Assembly: GCA_946614075.1 (NCBI GenBank)
Contig: CAMOGO010000006.1
Span: forward strand, 1 to 14,078
Source: an uncultured Lachnospiraceae bacterium
Lineage (GTDB): Bacteria; Bacillota_A; Clostridia; Lachnospirales; Lachnospiraceae
Direction: 5' to 3'
Length of the DNA: 14,078 nt
The position numbers were made by a program, and so were the translations under genes. A model generated the notes under the pieces. It did not search any database. It worked only from the letters and a program-made list of their open reading frames with translations, and was not told the origin of the DNA. Below, piece by piece: positions 5,303 to 12,313 of the stretch; positions within the stretch are counted from its first letter, which is position 1, and the number at the start of each line of letters is the position of its first letter.

Positions 5303-8257
5303 CTACGCGAAGCGGATCAGGAACTTCAGCTCATAGTCGCGGTCTGCGGGGTAGGTGTACTCCGGCATGATTGCGGGGCCGCAGGCTCCGGTGCCGATGC
5401 CCTGCTGGAAGGCCTGGATCGTCACGTAGGTTCCGGTCCGTTTCTCATCCCCACGGTGCTTCATGCCGGAAAGGGCGAGATCGGTGTATGGCTTGATGCC
5501 AAGCTCAAAGGGCTTCTCCAAGGCCTCGAAAATGACCGTAGAAGTTCCGTCGGAAAGGGCTGCCCTGGTGCAGTCGCAGCGGTTTCCGCTCTCCTGCGGC
5601 TTGATGTTGGGCTCCGTCATGTCGCAGACATGGCAGGATACCTCGCGGATCGGGAACTGCTCCTTCATGTCGCAGTAGCTCTCGCCGGTGCGTCCGGTGT
5701 AGGTTACCTCGTCAAAGGTCTCGTCGAGACGGAAGGTCTTGCCGAAACGCGGCACGACGCCTTTGCCGGAGTCGCAGTGCAGGCGGCTCGTGACCAGGAT
5801 GCCGTCCTGAGTCCCCTCGTAGGTGTCGGTGACGGTGAATTTGCATTTTTTATTGCTGACCTTGGATACCACGCGGACTCCGGACGGGATGGTCTCGGTG
5901 GAGACGACCGTCTCGGTCTGGGTCAGGTAAGGCTTCATCGAATTCCGGAACATCAGATCGGTATCGTTGTCCGTAGCGGCGCGGTACAGGATCGTGGACG
6001 GCTCGCCGGTCGTCATTTTCTTCCCATCCGGGAGGGTCAATGTCAGGCGTCCGTCAGCGATGGTGCACGCAGCCGGAAGCGGCTTTACCGTCTCAGGGGC
6101 CTTCGCCACGCAAGCCGCAAGGGTCATCTGCTCCTCCGACACGATGCGTCCTGTCACGGTGTCGGTCGTGGTCACAATCGCGGACAGGTTCCCGTCGACC
6201 ATTTTTCCTGCCGGGATGGTAAGGGTGGCTTTCGCAAGCGGTGCCACCTCCGGACGCATCGTGTGAATGGTCCCGTCGTTCCAGGCGAAGGAGAGCTCAT
6301 AGCGTGTCCCCTCCGCAAAGCCTGTGGTATTGAAAAACTCCACCGTGCAGGTGCCGTCGGCACTCTGCTTTCCCGACACGCGGATTGGGCGGTAGATAAA
6401 CTTGATGATCTTGGCACCGGCGGAGGGCTTGCGGTCCGGGTAAAAAAGACCGTCCACGCAGAAATTCCCGTCGTGCTCCCACTCGCCGTGGTCGCCGCCG
6501 TAGGTGTAGCTTCCGTCCTTGTGGAGGACTGCATGGTCCACCATCTCCCAGACGCAGCCGCCCATCAGGTTGTCGTAGTGATAGATCTGCTCCCAGTAGG
6601 CCTCGGTGTTTCCGGGGCCGACGCCCATCGCGTGCGCGTATTCGCACAGGAAATAGGGTCTGTCATTCAGCCTCTTCTGCTTCCGGCAATGCTCGCCGAC
6701 ATCGTGGACCATGGTGACGCTCGGGTACATCTCGCTGCCGACGTCATAAGCCTCGCGCTTGCAGTGAATGGCGCTCTCGTAGTGAACCGGGAGCGTCGAT
6801 ACGCTCTTCAGGTAGTCGTACATGGCGTCCGTATTGTGATAGCCGCCTGCCTCATTTCCCAGGGACCACATCACGATGGAGGTGTTGGCGTGGATTTTAT
6901 CCCGCGCGTACAGTCTCTTGATCCGGTCCACGTAGCGAGGCTCCCACTTCGGGTCATGGCTGATGGAGTTGTAGGTCGGCGGGATCTGGTGAGCAAAGGT
7001 TCCGTGCGTCTCGAGGTCATTCTCGTCCACGATGTAGATGCCAAGCTCATCCGCAAGCTCCAGAAGCAGCGGATCCGGCGGATAGTGGGAGGTTCGGATC
7101 GTGTCGATGTTGAATTCCTTGCAGATCTCGACATCCTTGCGGATCTCCTCCGGTGTCATGGTGTAGCCGCCCGTCGGGCTGGTGTCGTGATGATTCACGC
7201 CATGGAACTTGATCTTTCTTCCGTTGACGTAAAAAACATCCTTTTTGATCTCAACGGTCTTAAAGCCGATCCGCTCCTTGATGCAGGCGGTCGGCGTCTC
7301 ATAGTACATATCGTAAAGGATGGGAGCATCGGCGTTCCACTCGGTCACGTCAAGCCCCGTAAAAACCGCCTCAGCCTTTCCATCCTTGGCGGCCACGGTC
7401 TTGGTCATGCTCAGCCCGTGTCCCGCAAGGGTAAAGGTCACGTCGGTGTCAGTATAGGTTTTCGCGGACATGGTCAGGGTGTAGTGGTCTCCCTTTTTGG
7501 CGGTCACAGCGCCGATATCCTCGATATCCGTGGGCTCCGAAACGCGCAGCAGGACATCGCGGAAGATACCGTTGTTGCGGAACATGTCCTGTCCCTCGAG
7601 GTAGGTGCCGTTGCACCAGCGGTGGACCACGGCCACGAGCTCGTTGACTCCGCCGCGGATCTTTCCGGTCAGGTCAAACTCTGCGGTATTGTGCGCGCCT
7701 TCGGAATAGCCGATGAACTCGCCGTTCAGATACAGATCCAGGCAGCTTGCCACGCCCAGGAAGGAAATGACGAAGTTCTTCTCCGGATCCATGATCATCA
7801 GCGGGCGGCGGTATACACCGACAAAATTATACTCATCCTCCGGCTTTTTCCAGCGGGGTGAAATCTTCTGGTCCACGCCGATCCAGGAAAAGACCGTGCC
7901 GACCTTCTCCGTCGTGGGAATCACCGGCGGCTTGTAGGGGAACTGATAGCGGATGTTCACATAAAAAGGTCTGTCGTACCCCATGAACTGCCAGCAGCCG
8001 GGTACCTTGACCGTTTCAAAAGCCTCCTGCTCGGTGTCGAGGACCGCGGGCAGCTCAGCCGGTCTCGGGTAAAATCTGAAATCCCAGTCGCCGTTTAAGC
8101 AGATAACCTTCTCCGAAGAATATCTCTTTTTCTCCGGGGTGACGGCGTCGGCCTGCTCCCGGTCCGGATACGGGATGAAATAGCTTCTTCCCGGAAGCTT
8201 ATTCCTCTCGAAGATCTGAAAATCATGGTAATTTGAAGTATTCAGAGTGTACTTCAT
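5303..8257 (-). CDS. lacZ: Beta-galactosidase, glycoside hydrolase family 2 (LacZ-type)
   Basis: A 984-residue cytoplasmic enzyme with the full five-domain LacZ plan: sugar-binding domain (about 50-240), Ig-like domain (245-335), TIM barrel (340-625), second Ig-like domain (630-715) and C-terminal beta-sandwich (about 725-983). Catalytic residues are visible: acid/base E469 in SLGNEAGG and nucleophile E539 in LCEYAHAMG. Supporting residues are H391 in TSHYPPDP, E416 and H418 in DLETHG, and the NFCVDGLFYPDR segment at 598-609. It hydrolyses terminal beta-galactosides such as lactose. The C-terminal loop reads GIGTGACGP (953-961), where E. coli LacZ has the tryptophan (W999) that holds glucose for allolactose formation. 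No sugar transporter or lacI lies in view; a two-component pair lies 87 bases upstream. ATG at 8257 follows a GGGGG at ten bases. Other GH2 beta-glycosides are possible substrates. Confidence 0.95.
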   Translation of the reverse strand: MKYTLNTSNYHDFQIFERNKLPGRSYFIPYPDREQADAVTPEKKRYSSEKVICLNGDWDFRFYPRPAELPAVLDTEQEAFETVKVPGCWQFMGYDRPFYVNIRYQFPYKPPVIPTTEKVGTVFSWIGVDQKISPRWKKPEDEYNFVGVYRRPLMIMDPEKNFVISFLGVASCLDLYLNGEFIGYSEGAHNTAEFDLTGKIRGGVNELVAVVHRWCNGTYLEGQDMFRNNGIFRDVLLRVSEPTDIEDIGAVTAKKGDHYTLTMSAKTYTDTDVTFTLAGHGLSMTKTVAAKDGKAEAVFTGLDVTEWNADAPILYDMYYETPTACIKERIGFKTVEIKKDVFYVNGRKIKFHGVNHHDTSPTGGYTMTPEEIRKDVEICKEFNIDTIRTSHYPPDPLLLELADELGIYIVDENDLETHGTFAHQIPPTYNSISHDPKWEPRYVDRIKRLYARDKIHANTSIVMWSLGNEAGGYHNTDAMYDYLKSVSTLPVHYESAIHCKREAYDVGSEMYPSVTMVHDVGEHCRKQKRLNDRPYFLCEYAHAMGVGPGNTEAYWEQIYHYDNLMGGCVWEMVDHAVLHKDGSYTYGGDHGEWEHDGNFCVDGLFYPDRKPSAGAKIIKFIYRPIRVSGKQSADGTCTVEFFNTTGFAEGTRYELSFAWNDGTIHTMRPEVAPLAKATLTIPAGKMVDGNLSAIVTTTDTVTGRIVSEEQMTLAACVAKAPETVKPLPAACTIADGRLTLTLPDGKKMTTGEPSTILYRAATDNDTDLMFRNSMKPYLTQTETVVSTETIPSGVRVVSKVSNKKCKFTVTDTYEGTQDGILVTSRLHCDSGKGVVPRFGKTFRLDETFDEVTYTGRTGESYCDMKEQFPIREVSCHVCDMTEPNIKPQESGNRCDCTRAALSDGTSTVIFEALEKPFELGIKPYTDLALSGMKHRGDEKRTGTYVTIQAFQQGIGTGACGPAIMPEYTYPADRDYELKFLIRFA

Positions 8258-8294
8258 CTGAAAATGTCCCCCTTAAGCATGTTATTTCCCCGAT

Positions 8295-8323
8295 CGGCAG
8301 CAAACACGTACCCCTACCTGCCG
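8295..8323 (-). other. Hairpin between response regulator and lacZ
   Basis: CGGCAG and CTGCCG form a perfect 6-bp stem around a 17-base loop in the 87-base gap. No U tract follows, so it is not a standard terminator, and I see no good promoter for lacZ here. This leaves co-transcription of lacZ with the kinase and regulator as the simpler reading. Confidence 0.35.
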
Positions 8324-8344
8324 TCCGTTTCCATCGTTTTGTCT

Positions 8345-9034
8345 TTAAACCTTGAATCGATAGCCCACGCCCCAGATGGTCTCGATGTATTGCGGCTTGG
8401 AGGTGCTGAGCTCGATTTTTTCGCGGATTTTCTTGATATGGACCGTGACCGTCGCGATGTCGCCGACGGACTCCATGTCCCAGATTTTGCTGAAAAGCTC
8501 TTCCTTGGTGAATACCCGGTTCGGGTTGGAGGCCAGGAAGGTCAGCAGGTCAAACTCCTTGGTGGTGAAATTCTTCTCCTCGCCGTTGATAAAGACGCGG
8601 CGGGCGGTCTTGTCGATCTTCAGGCCGCGGATCTCGATGATCTCATTTTCCTGCTGCCCGGTGCCGATCAGGCGCTCGTAGCGGCTGAGGTGTGCCTTGA
8701 CGCGGGCCACCAGCTCGCTCGGGCTGAAGGGCTTCGTTATATAGTCGTCGGCGCCGAGGCCTAAGCCGCGGATTTTGTCGATGTCGTCCTTTTTCGCGGA
8801 GACCAGAAGGATCGGGGTGTTTTTCGCCTTGCGGATCTTCTTGCAGATCTCAAAGCCGTCCACCTCGGGCAGCATGAGGTCCAGGATGAACAGGTTGAAG
8901 TCCTCCTTCAGGGCTCGCTCCAGTCCGATCTTTCCTGAATTTTCGATCTCGACCTCAAAATCCGACAGCTCCAGATAATCCTTTTCCAGCTCGGCGATGC
9001 TCTCTTCATCCTCAATAATCAGAATTCTGCTCAT
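8345..9034 (-). CDS. OmpR-family response regulator
   Basis: A 229-residue DNA-binding response regulator. The receiver domain (3-115) has the acidic pocket E8/D9, phospho-acceptor D52 in ILDLMLPEVDG, switch residue S79 and K101 in KPFSPSEL. The winged-helix domain (about 133-229) shows the FTTKEFDLL and HIKKIREKI helices and the closing GVGYRF strand of the OmpR/PhoB type. It is phosphorylated by the kinase encoded just upstream; the two genes overlap by 23 bases and the regulator's GGGAGGA ribosome site lies within the last kinase codons, which points to coupled translation. The nearest target candidates are the TCGCGA array ahead of the kinase and, by position, lacZ. Its signal is unknown. 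Confidence 0.96.
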   Translation of the reverse strand: MSRILIIEDEESIAELEKDYLELSDFEVEIENSGKIGLERALKEDFNLFILDLMLPEVDGFEICKKIRKAKNTPILLVSAKKDDIDKIRGLGLGADDYITKPFSPSELVARVKAHLSRYERLIGTGQQENEIIEIRGLKIDKTARRVFINGEEKNFTTKEFDLLTFLASNPNRVFTKEELFSKIWDMESVGDIATVTVHIKKIREKIELSTSKPQYIETIWGVGYRFKV

Positions 9035-10520
9035 ACTCTTCCTCCCGGTACTTTCTTAATACAATATGCATCGTGGTTCCTTCGCCCTCTACGCTGGTCG
9101 CCCAGATCTTGCCGCCGTGGTCGGCGATAATCTTGCGTACGATGGAGAGGCCGATCCCGCTTCCTCCCTTTTGGGAATTCCGTGAGGCATCCGTGCGGTA
9201 GAAGCGCTCAAATATATTAGGCAGGTCGGCGTTTGCGATGCCTCTGCCGTTGTCCTCGATATTGATCTGGACCTGGTCGCCCACGTCCAGGATGTCCATA
9301 TGGATGACCTGTTTGGGTTTGTCCATGTATTTGACCGAATTCCCGATGATATTGTTGATGACGCGCTTCATCTGCTCGGCATCCGCCACGATCATCGTCT
9401 CGTCGTCTACCCGGTTGCGGTAGCGGAACTCGATGTTCTGGGCCTCCAGCTCATCCTTCAGGTCCGAAACGCAGTCGGAGAAGTACTCCGAGACATTCAG
9501 TTTGACAAAGGAATACGGTATTTTGTTGGTGTCGATCTTGGAGTAAAAGGTCAGCTCGTCGATCAGGCGATCCATGTCGCAGGCCTTGTTGTAGATGGTC
9601 CGCAGGTATTTTTTCTGCTTCTCGGGGGAGGAGGCAACGCCGTCCATGATGCCCTCGACATAGCCCTTGATCGCGGTGATCGGGGTTTTCAGGTCGTGGG
9701 AGATATTGCTGATCAGCTCCTTGCTCTCGCGGTCGTACTCAAGCTTCTCCTGCGCGGTCTGCTTCAGCTGCAGGCGCATCTCCTCAAAGTTGCTGCAAAG
9801 CTGGCCGATCTCATCATCGTCATAGATGTCCATGACGTAGTCGAGATTTCCCTCCTTGATCTCCTGGGTCGCCTTCTGCAGCTCATTGATCGGACGGAGC
9901 AGCGTGTAGTACAGCCACATCGTCAGAGTAAAGGCAATCAGCACCAGGGCCGCTGCGAGGCTGATCATCAGGCGGATGGCGAGATTCCGGACCTCCGGAA
10001 GGATGATGGTCGCCTCCGTGATGATGCAGACGCGGCCGGCATCGCCGTTCCGGAACTCGAACATCTGCTGTTTGACAAAGCAGTTCTCGTCCCCCGCCAG
10101 GTATACGCCGCCGTCTTCAAAGGTTGCATGCTCCGTCGTATTCAGGATGAGACTCTTCAGGTCGTGCTCGATCTTTCTGGGGTAATTACTGTAGATGACC
10201 GCCCCGTCCCGGATCACGACCAGGCTGGCGTTCAGCTCGTCGAGATCCTGCGTAAAGCGCAGAAGCGTCCCGCTTTCGGTGATGGCGTCGGGGTCTGCAT
10301 TCAGCTGCTCCAGGATATCCGTCTCGCACTCAGCCGTCGCGGCGTTCAGGGTCTGGATGCCGTTTCCCATGATCGCCTCAAGGATGTTTTCCGTCTGATA
10401 TTTCTCCTGCAGGGTCTGCAGCTGCGTCTTCTGGAAGACGTTGATGAAAAGCATGAGCAGGAGGACCGGGACGAAAAGGATCGTCAGGAACACCAGCATC
10501 AGCTTGGACTGCAGTTTCAA
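9012..10520 (-). CDS. Sensor histidine kinase, HAMP-HisKA-HATPase type
   Basis: A 502-residue membrane sensor kinase. TM1 lies at about 7-28, an extracytoplasmic sensor region of about 150 residues at 29-178, TM2 at about 182-205, HAMP at 206-260, then HisKA with phospho-accepting H275 in SNISHDLKTP. The ATP-binding domain has the N box NNIIGNSVKY (389-398), G1 box D423-x-G425-x-G427 and G2 box GGSGIGLSIV (452-461). The sensor region resembles nothing I can name. The start is a TTG at 10520: AGAGGAAG stands upstream at suitable distance, while the next ATG in frame (residue 8) has no ribosome site and would cut into TM1. The gene follows the DUF5711-like gene after 82 bases and overlaps the response regulator. 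The complete set of catalytic motifs suggests an active kinase. Confidence 0.95.
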   Translation of the reverse strand: MKLQSKLMLVFLTILFVPVLLLMLFINVFQKTQLQTLQEKYQTENILEAIMGNGIQTLNAATAECETDILEQLNADPDAITESGTLLRFTQDLDELNASLVVIRDGAVIYSNYPRKIEHDLKSLILNTTEHATFEDGGVYLAGDENCFVKQQMFEFRNGDAGRVCIITEATIILPEVRNLAIRLMISLAAALVLIAFTLTMWLYYTLLRPINELQKATQEIKEGNLDYVMDIYDDDEIGQLCSNFEEMRLQLKQTAQEKLEYDRESKELISNISHDLKTPITAIKGYVEGIMDGVASSPEKQKKYLRTIYNKACDMDRLIDELTFYSKIDTNKIPYSFVKLNVSEYFSDCVSDLKDELEAQNIEFRYRNRVDDETMIVADAEQMKRVINNIIGNSVKYMDKPKQVIHMDILDVGDQVQINIEDNGRGIANADLPNIFERFYRTDASRNSQKGGSGIGLSIVRKIIADHGGKIWATSVEGEGTTMHIVLRKYREEEYEQNSDY

Positions 10521-10537
10521 ATTACCACTTCCTCTTA

Positions 10538-10576
10538 TTTTTCGCGATTTTTCGCGATTTTCGCGATTTTTCGCGA
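10538..10576. repeat. Four-copy TCGCGA tandem array ahead of the kinase gene
   Basis: Plus-strand units TTTTTCGCGA at 10538-10547, 10548-10557 and 10567-10576, with a nine-base unit TTTTCGCGA at 10558-10566. Each holds the 6-bp palindrome TCGCGA, spaced 10, 9 and 10 bases, close to one helical turn. The array ends about six bases before the kinase ribosome binding site. It may be an operator for the response regulator, a set of RNA hairpins (adjacent units pair perfectly with A-rich loops of three or four bases), or a slippage-prone tract. Confidence 0.9.
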
Positions 10577-10578
10577 AT

Positions 10579-10596
10579 CCTGTTTCTGTTTACAGG
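10579..10596 (-). other. Small inverted repeat downstream of the DUF5711-like gene
   Basis: CCTGT and ACAGG pair perfectly around an eight-base loop, six bases after the stop codon and directly beside the TCGCGA array. Short and without U tract, so it is not called a terminator. Confidence 0.25.
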
Positions 10597-10602
10597 GTCC
10601 TT

Positions 10603-11883
10603 TTATTTCAGTGTGATTCTTTTCATGGTCTGGGATCCGATCTGGATCCAGTTCTGGCGGTCGATATTGATCAGTTTCACGATCGTCCCAAACAGGGCTC
10701 CGGAATACTTCTCATCCCCGTCGGTCGTGTAGATCCGGCACTCAAAGCCGTTTGTAAACACGACAAAGTCGCCTGTGATCAGGACATCCTCGTAGGTCAT
10801 ATCCGTCACAAAGGTGGACTTGACCGAGCCGTTGCCATTGTACAACGTAACCTTACGCTGGGACGAGCTTTCGGCATTTTCCGCATCGGTTACTACGCCG
10901 ACGTACCCGCCGCCTGTGAAGACGCTGTGGATCTCCCCGCTGATCTCGATCTCCTTTGCAATCTCGGGCGAGACCTCATTATGCAGGGAATAGAAGGTGA
11001 GCCGGTCGTCGGCAAAGGCGACGGCCTCCTTCTGGGACAGGAACTCGACGTCGGCCACGATCGCGTCGTTGTAATGCTCATAGCCGCCGACGATACGCTG
11101 GACCACATTTTTGCCTGCGTCGGAGAAATTGTAGAAGACGACCTTGTTCTGCATAGCGCCGGCGCTCAGGTAGACGTAGGACGCCGCGAGCAGGGTGCCG
11201 TCGGAGGAAAGCGAGATATCCAGCGGATATCCGTCGCCGGACAGGATCGTCTTGATCTCGATATCGAGCGCCGAGCCGGCCGGTGCGAAAAAGCGGATGT
11301 AGTTGGCTGCCGCATCCTCCAGGATCGCCGCGACCACGCCCTTTCCGGAGACGACGGCCTTGGTGATCGGCAGCGTCACACTGCCGTTTCCGGTGCTGCC
11401 CTCCAGGTTGAAAATGTAGAATTTATACCCCTTCTGGTCGAAGATCACGAGGTAGTCTCCGTTTTTGGAGGCTACGGGGTATGTCATCTCATAGGCCTGC
11501 GACCAGATCGAAGTGCCGTCCGCGCCGTAGTAGGCCGCGCCGTCGCGGTCGTATTTCACGACATTCTCGCCGAACAGGATGAAGTTCGTGTAGCTGTTTT
11601 CCTTCATCTCGACCGTCCAGACCTCGGCGGTCTCGGTCACACGAACGTCCGAAAAGAACATCCGGTAGATGACGACCAGGAGGATGAGCAGCACAAAAAT
11701 GACCGCGACCCAGAAGGGCGGCTGCCGGCGAAGCTTCTCCCATAAGGATTCCTCATACTCCTCGAGCTCCTCATTTTCCTCCTCCCCTTCCGGATTCTTC
11801 ACCACCGGATTGGGGTTGATCTTCATATTTTTACGCAGGGCATTCTTCCGCTCCTGCCATTCTTTACTATTGCGGTCTGCCAT
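10603..11883 (-). CDS. DUF5711-like membrane-anchored beta-propeller protein
   Basis: A 426-residue protein with a short basic N-terminus, a strongly acidic patch (residues 33-45), one transmembrane helix at about 57-76 and a C-terminal domain of about 345 residues. Polarity suggests the large domain lies outside the membrane (type II anchor). That domain is made of repeating strands with patterns such as SKNGDYLVIFDQKGYKFYIF and SSDGTLLAASYV, typical of a WD40/YVTN-like beta-propeller, and matches my recollection of the DUF5711 family of Clostridia, whose function is not known. The ATG at 11883 has GGGAGGA five bases upstream. It is the first gene of the leftward series, 82 bases ahead of the histidine kinase, so it could belong to the same sensory unit. 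Domain identity is from pattern reading, not a search. Confidence 0.8.
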   Translation of the reverse strand: MADRNSKEWQERKNALRKNMKINPNPVVKNPEGEEENEELEEYEESLWEKLRRQPPFWVAVIFVLLILLVVIYRMFFSDVRVTETAEVWTVEMKENSYTNFILFGENVVKYDRDGAAYYGADGTSIWSQAYEMTYPVASKNGDYLVIFDQKGYKFYIFNLEGSTGNGSVTLPITKAVVSGKGVVAAILEDAAANYIRFFAPAGSALDIEIKTILSGDGYPLDISLSSDGTLLAASYVYLSAGAMQNKVVFYNFSDAGKNVVQRIVGGYEHYNDAIVADVEFLSQKEAVAFADDRLTFYSLHNEVSPEIAKEIEISGEIHSVFTGGGYVGVVTDAENAESSSQRKVTLYNGNGSVKSTFVTDMTYEDVLITGDFVVFTNGFECRIYTTDGDEKYSGALFGTIVKLINIDRQNWIQIGSQTMKRITLK

Positions 11884-12005
11884 GGAATTCCTCCCATTTG
11901 ATTAACGTTCTTGTGCGGCTTCCGGTCCGGACGGGCTTGCACAGCCTCCTGCCGGATGGCCTGGCGCAGCCTATGGACACAGTTCCCCATTTTTGATTCT
12001 CATGG

Positions 12006-12035
12006 ATTCTACTCAGTATACCATGATAGAGACAA
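12006..12035 (-). promoter_or_regulatory. Candidate promoter of the DUF5711-kinase-regulator genes
   Basis: On the minus strand TTGTCT (12030-12035), an 18-base spacer and TAGAAT (12006-12011) give a reasonable vegetative promoter. It would start transcription near 11999 and leave a leader of about 115 bases. A TATACT also lies within the spacer, so the exact -10 is uncertain. Confidence 0.4.
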
Positions 12036-12161
12036 AGCCGCAAGCAATCCGGGAGAGTGATCTTCCTCCAAACTGTTCGGCGGCCCTGCTCTTCTTTCAT
12101 GAAGACATACGCCTCGCTTCATTGCCTTCGGCATCCTCGCTTTGCTTTCGTGAAATGCCTC

Positions 12162-12190
12162 TTGTCAAGCTTCGCTCACTTCGATATAAT
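12162..12190 (+). promoter_or_regulatory. Promoter of ilvD
   Basis: TTGTCA (12162-12167), exactly 17 bases, then TATAAT (12185-12190): a near-consensus sigma-A promoter. Transcription would begin around 12197, giving a leader of about 117 bases before the ilvD ATG. Confidence 0.75.
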
Positions 12191-12218
12191 CTAGCACAAG
12201 TCGCATCAAATTGAATCC

Positions 12219-12308
12219 ATGCAGGCCACCATGGCCTCTGCCTTGGCGCTGCACCACCAGATTTATATTAAAAAAAAGAAAGGCACCGGAATATCTCCGG
12301 CGGAGTGA
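12219..12308 (+). other. Small open frame in the ilvD leader (29 codons)
   Basis: An ATG at 12219 opens a frame of 29 codons beginning MQATMASALALHHQIYI and ending at TGA 12306-12308, six bases before the ilvD ATG and overlapping its GGAG. It is out of frame with ilvD. No Shine-Dalgarno precedes either of its ATGs, and it is only mildly enriched in Leu, Ile and Ala, so a leader peptide is possible but weakly supported. Confidence 0.2.
12286..12300 (+). promoter_or_regulatory. Hairpin abutting the ilvD ribosome binding site
   Basis: CCGGA and TCCGG pair around a five-base loop (ATATC). The 3' arm ends one base before the CGGAG that carries the ilvD Shine-Dalgarno, so the stem could influence ribosome access. 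Confidence 0.4.
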
Positions 12309-12313
12309 CTAAA

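Larger units (their letters stand above)
11884..12313. other. 430-base divergent intergenic region
   Basis: This gap between the DUF5711-like gene and ilvD holds two back-to-back promoter candidates (12006-12035 leftward, 12162-12190 rightward). It also holds a GC-rich leader of about 115 bases for the left gene, a stretch of repeated CTTCG and CCTCGCTT motifs (about 12091-12180), and the ilvD leader with possible alternative hairpins. Short open frames here lack ribosome sites and look non-coding. No T-box, riboswitch or CodY-box consensus was recognised. Confidence 0.6.

Noticed and set aside
5456..7861. 801-codon open frame on the plus strand opposite lacZ
   Set aside because: It lies wholly antisense to a gene with complete GH2 motifs, has no ribosome binding site of note and no recognisable motif. 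It exists because codons giving antisense stops are rare in this GC-rich gene.
9300..11745. Two plus-strand open frames of 434-438 codons opposite the kinase and DUF5711-like genes
   Set aside because: Antisense shadows with composition typical of reversed coding sequence; the minus-strand proteins carry clear domains.
11867..12100. 77-codon minus-strand frame overlapping the DUF5711-like start
   Set aside because: No proper Shine-Dalgarno, basic and Cys/Trp-rich shadow-like composition, overlaps the promoter candidate and the start of a well-supported gene.
11993..12214. 73-codon plus-strand frame ending within the ilvD leader
   Set aside because: No ribosome site, spans the ilvD promoter, and its sequence reflects the CTTCG-rich motifs.
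12213..12224. GAATCCATGCAG shared between the ilvD leader and the region after the AEC gene (about 2600, opposite strand)
   Set aside because: A single 12-base match is expected by chance in a window of this size and the flanks do not match.
12305..12313. GTG start for ilvD
   Set aside because: The GTG overlaps the GGAG that serves the ATG at 12314; family N-termini fit the ATG.
12197..12313. T-box riboswitch upstream of ilvD
   Set aside because: The conserved T-box AGGGTGG-type sequence and a terminator with U tract are absent, and the leader is too short.
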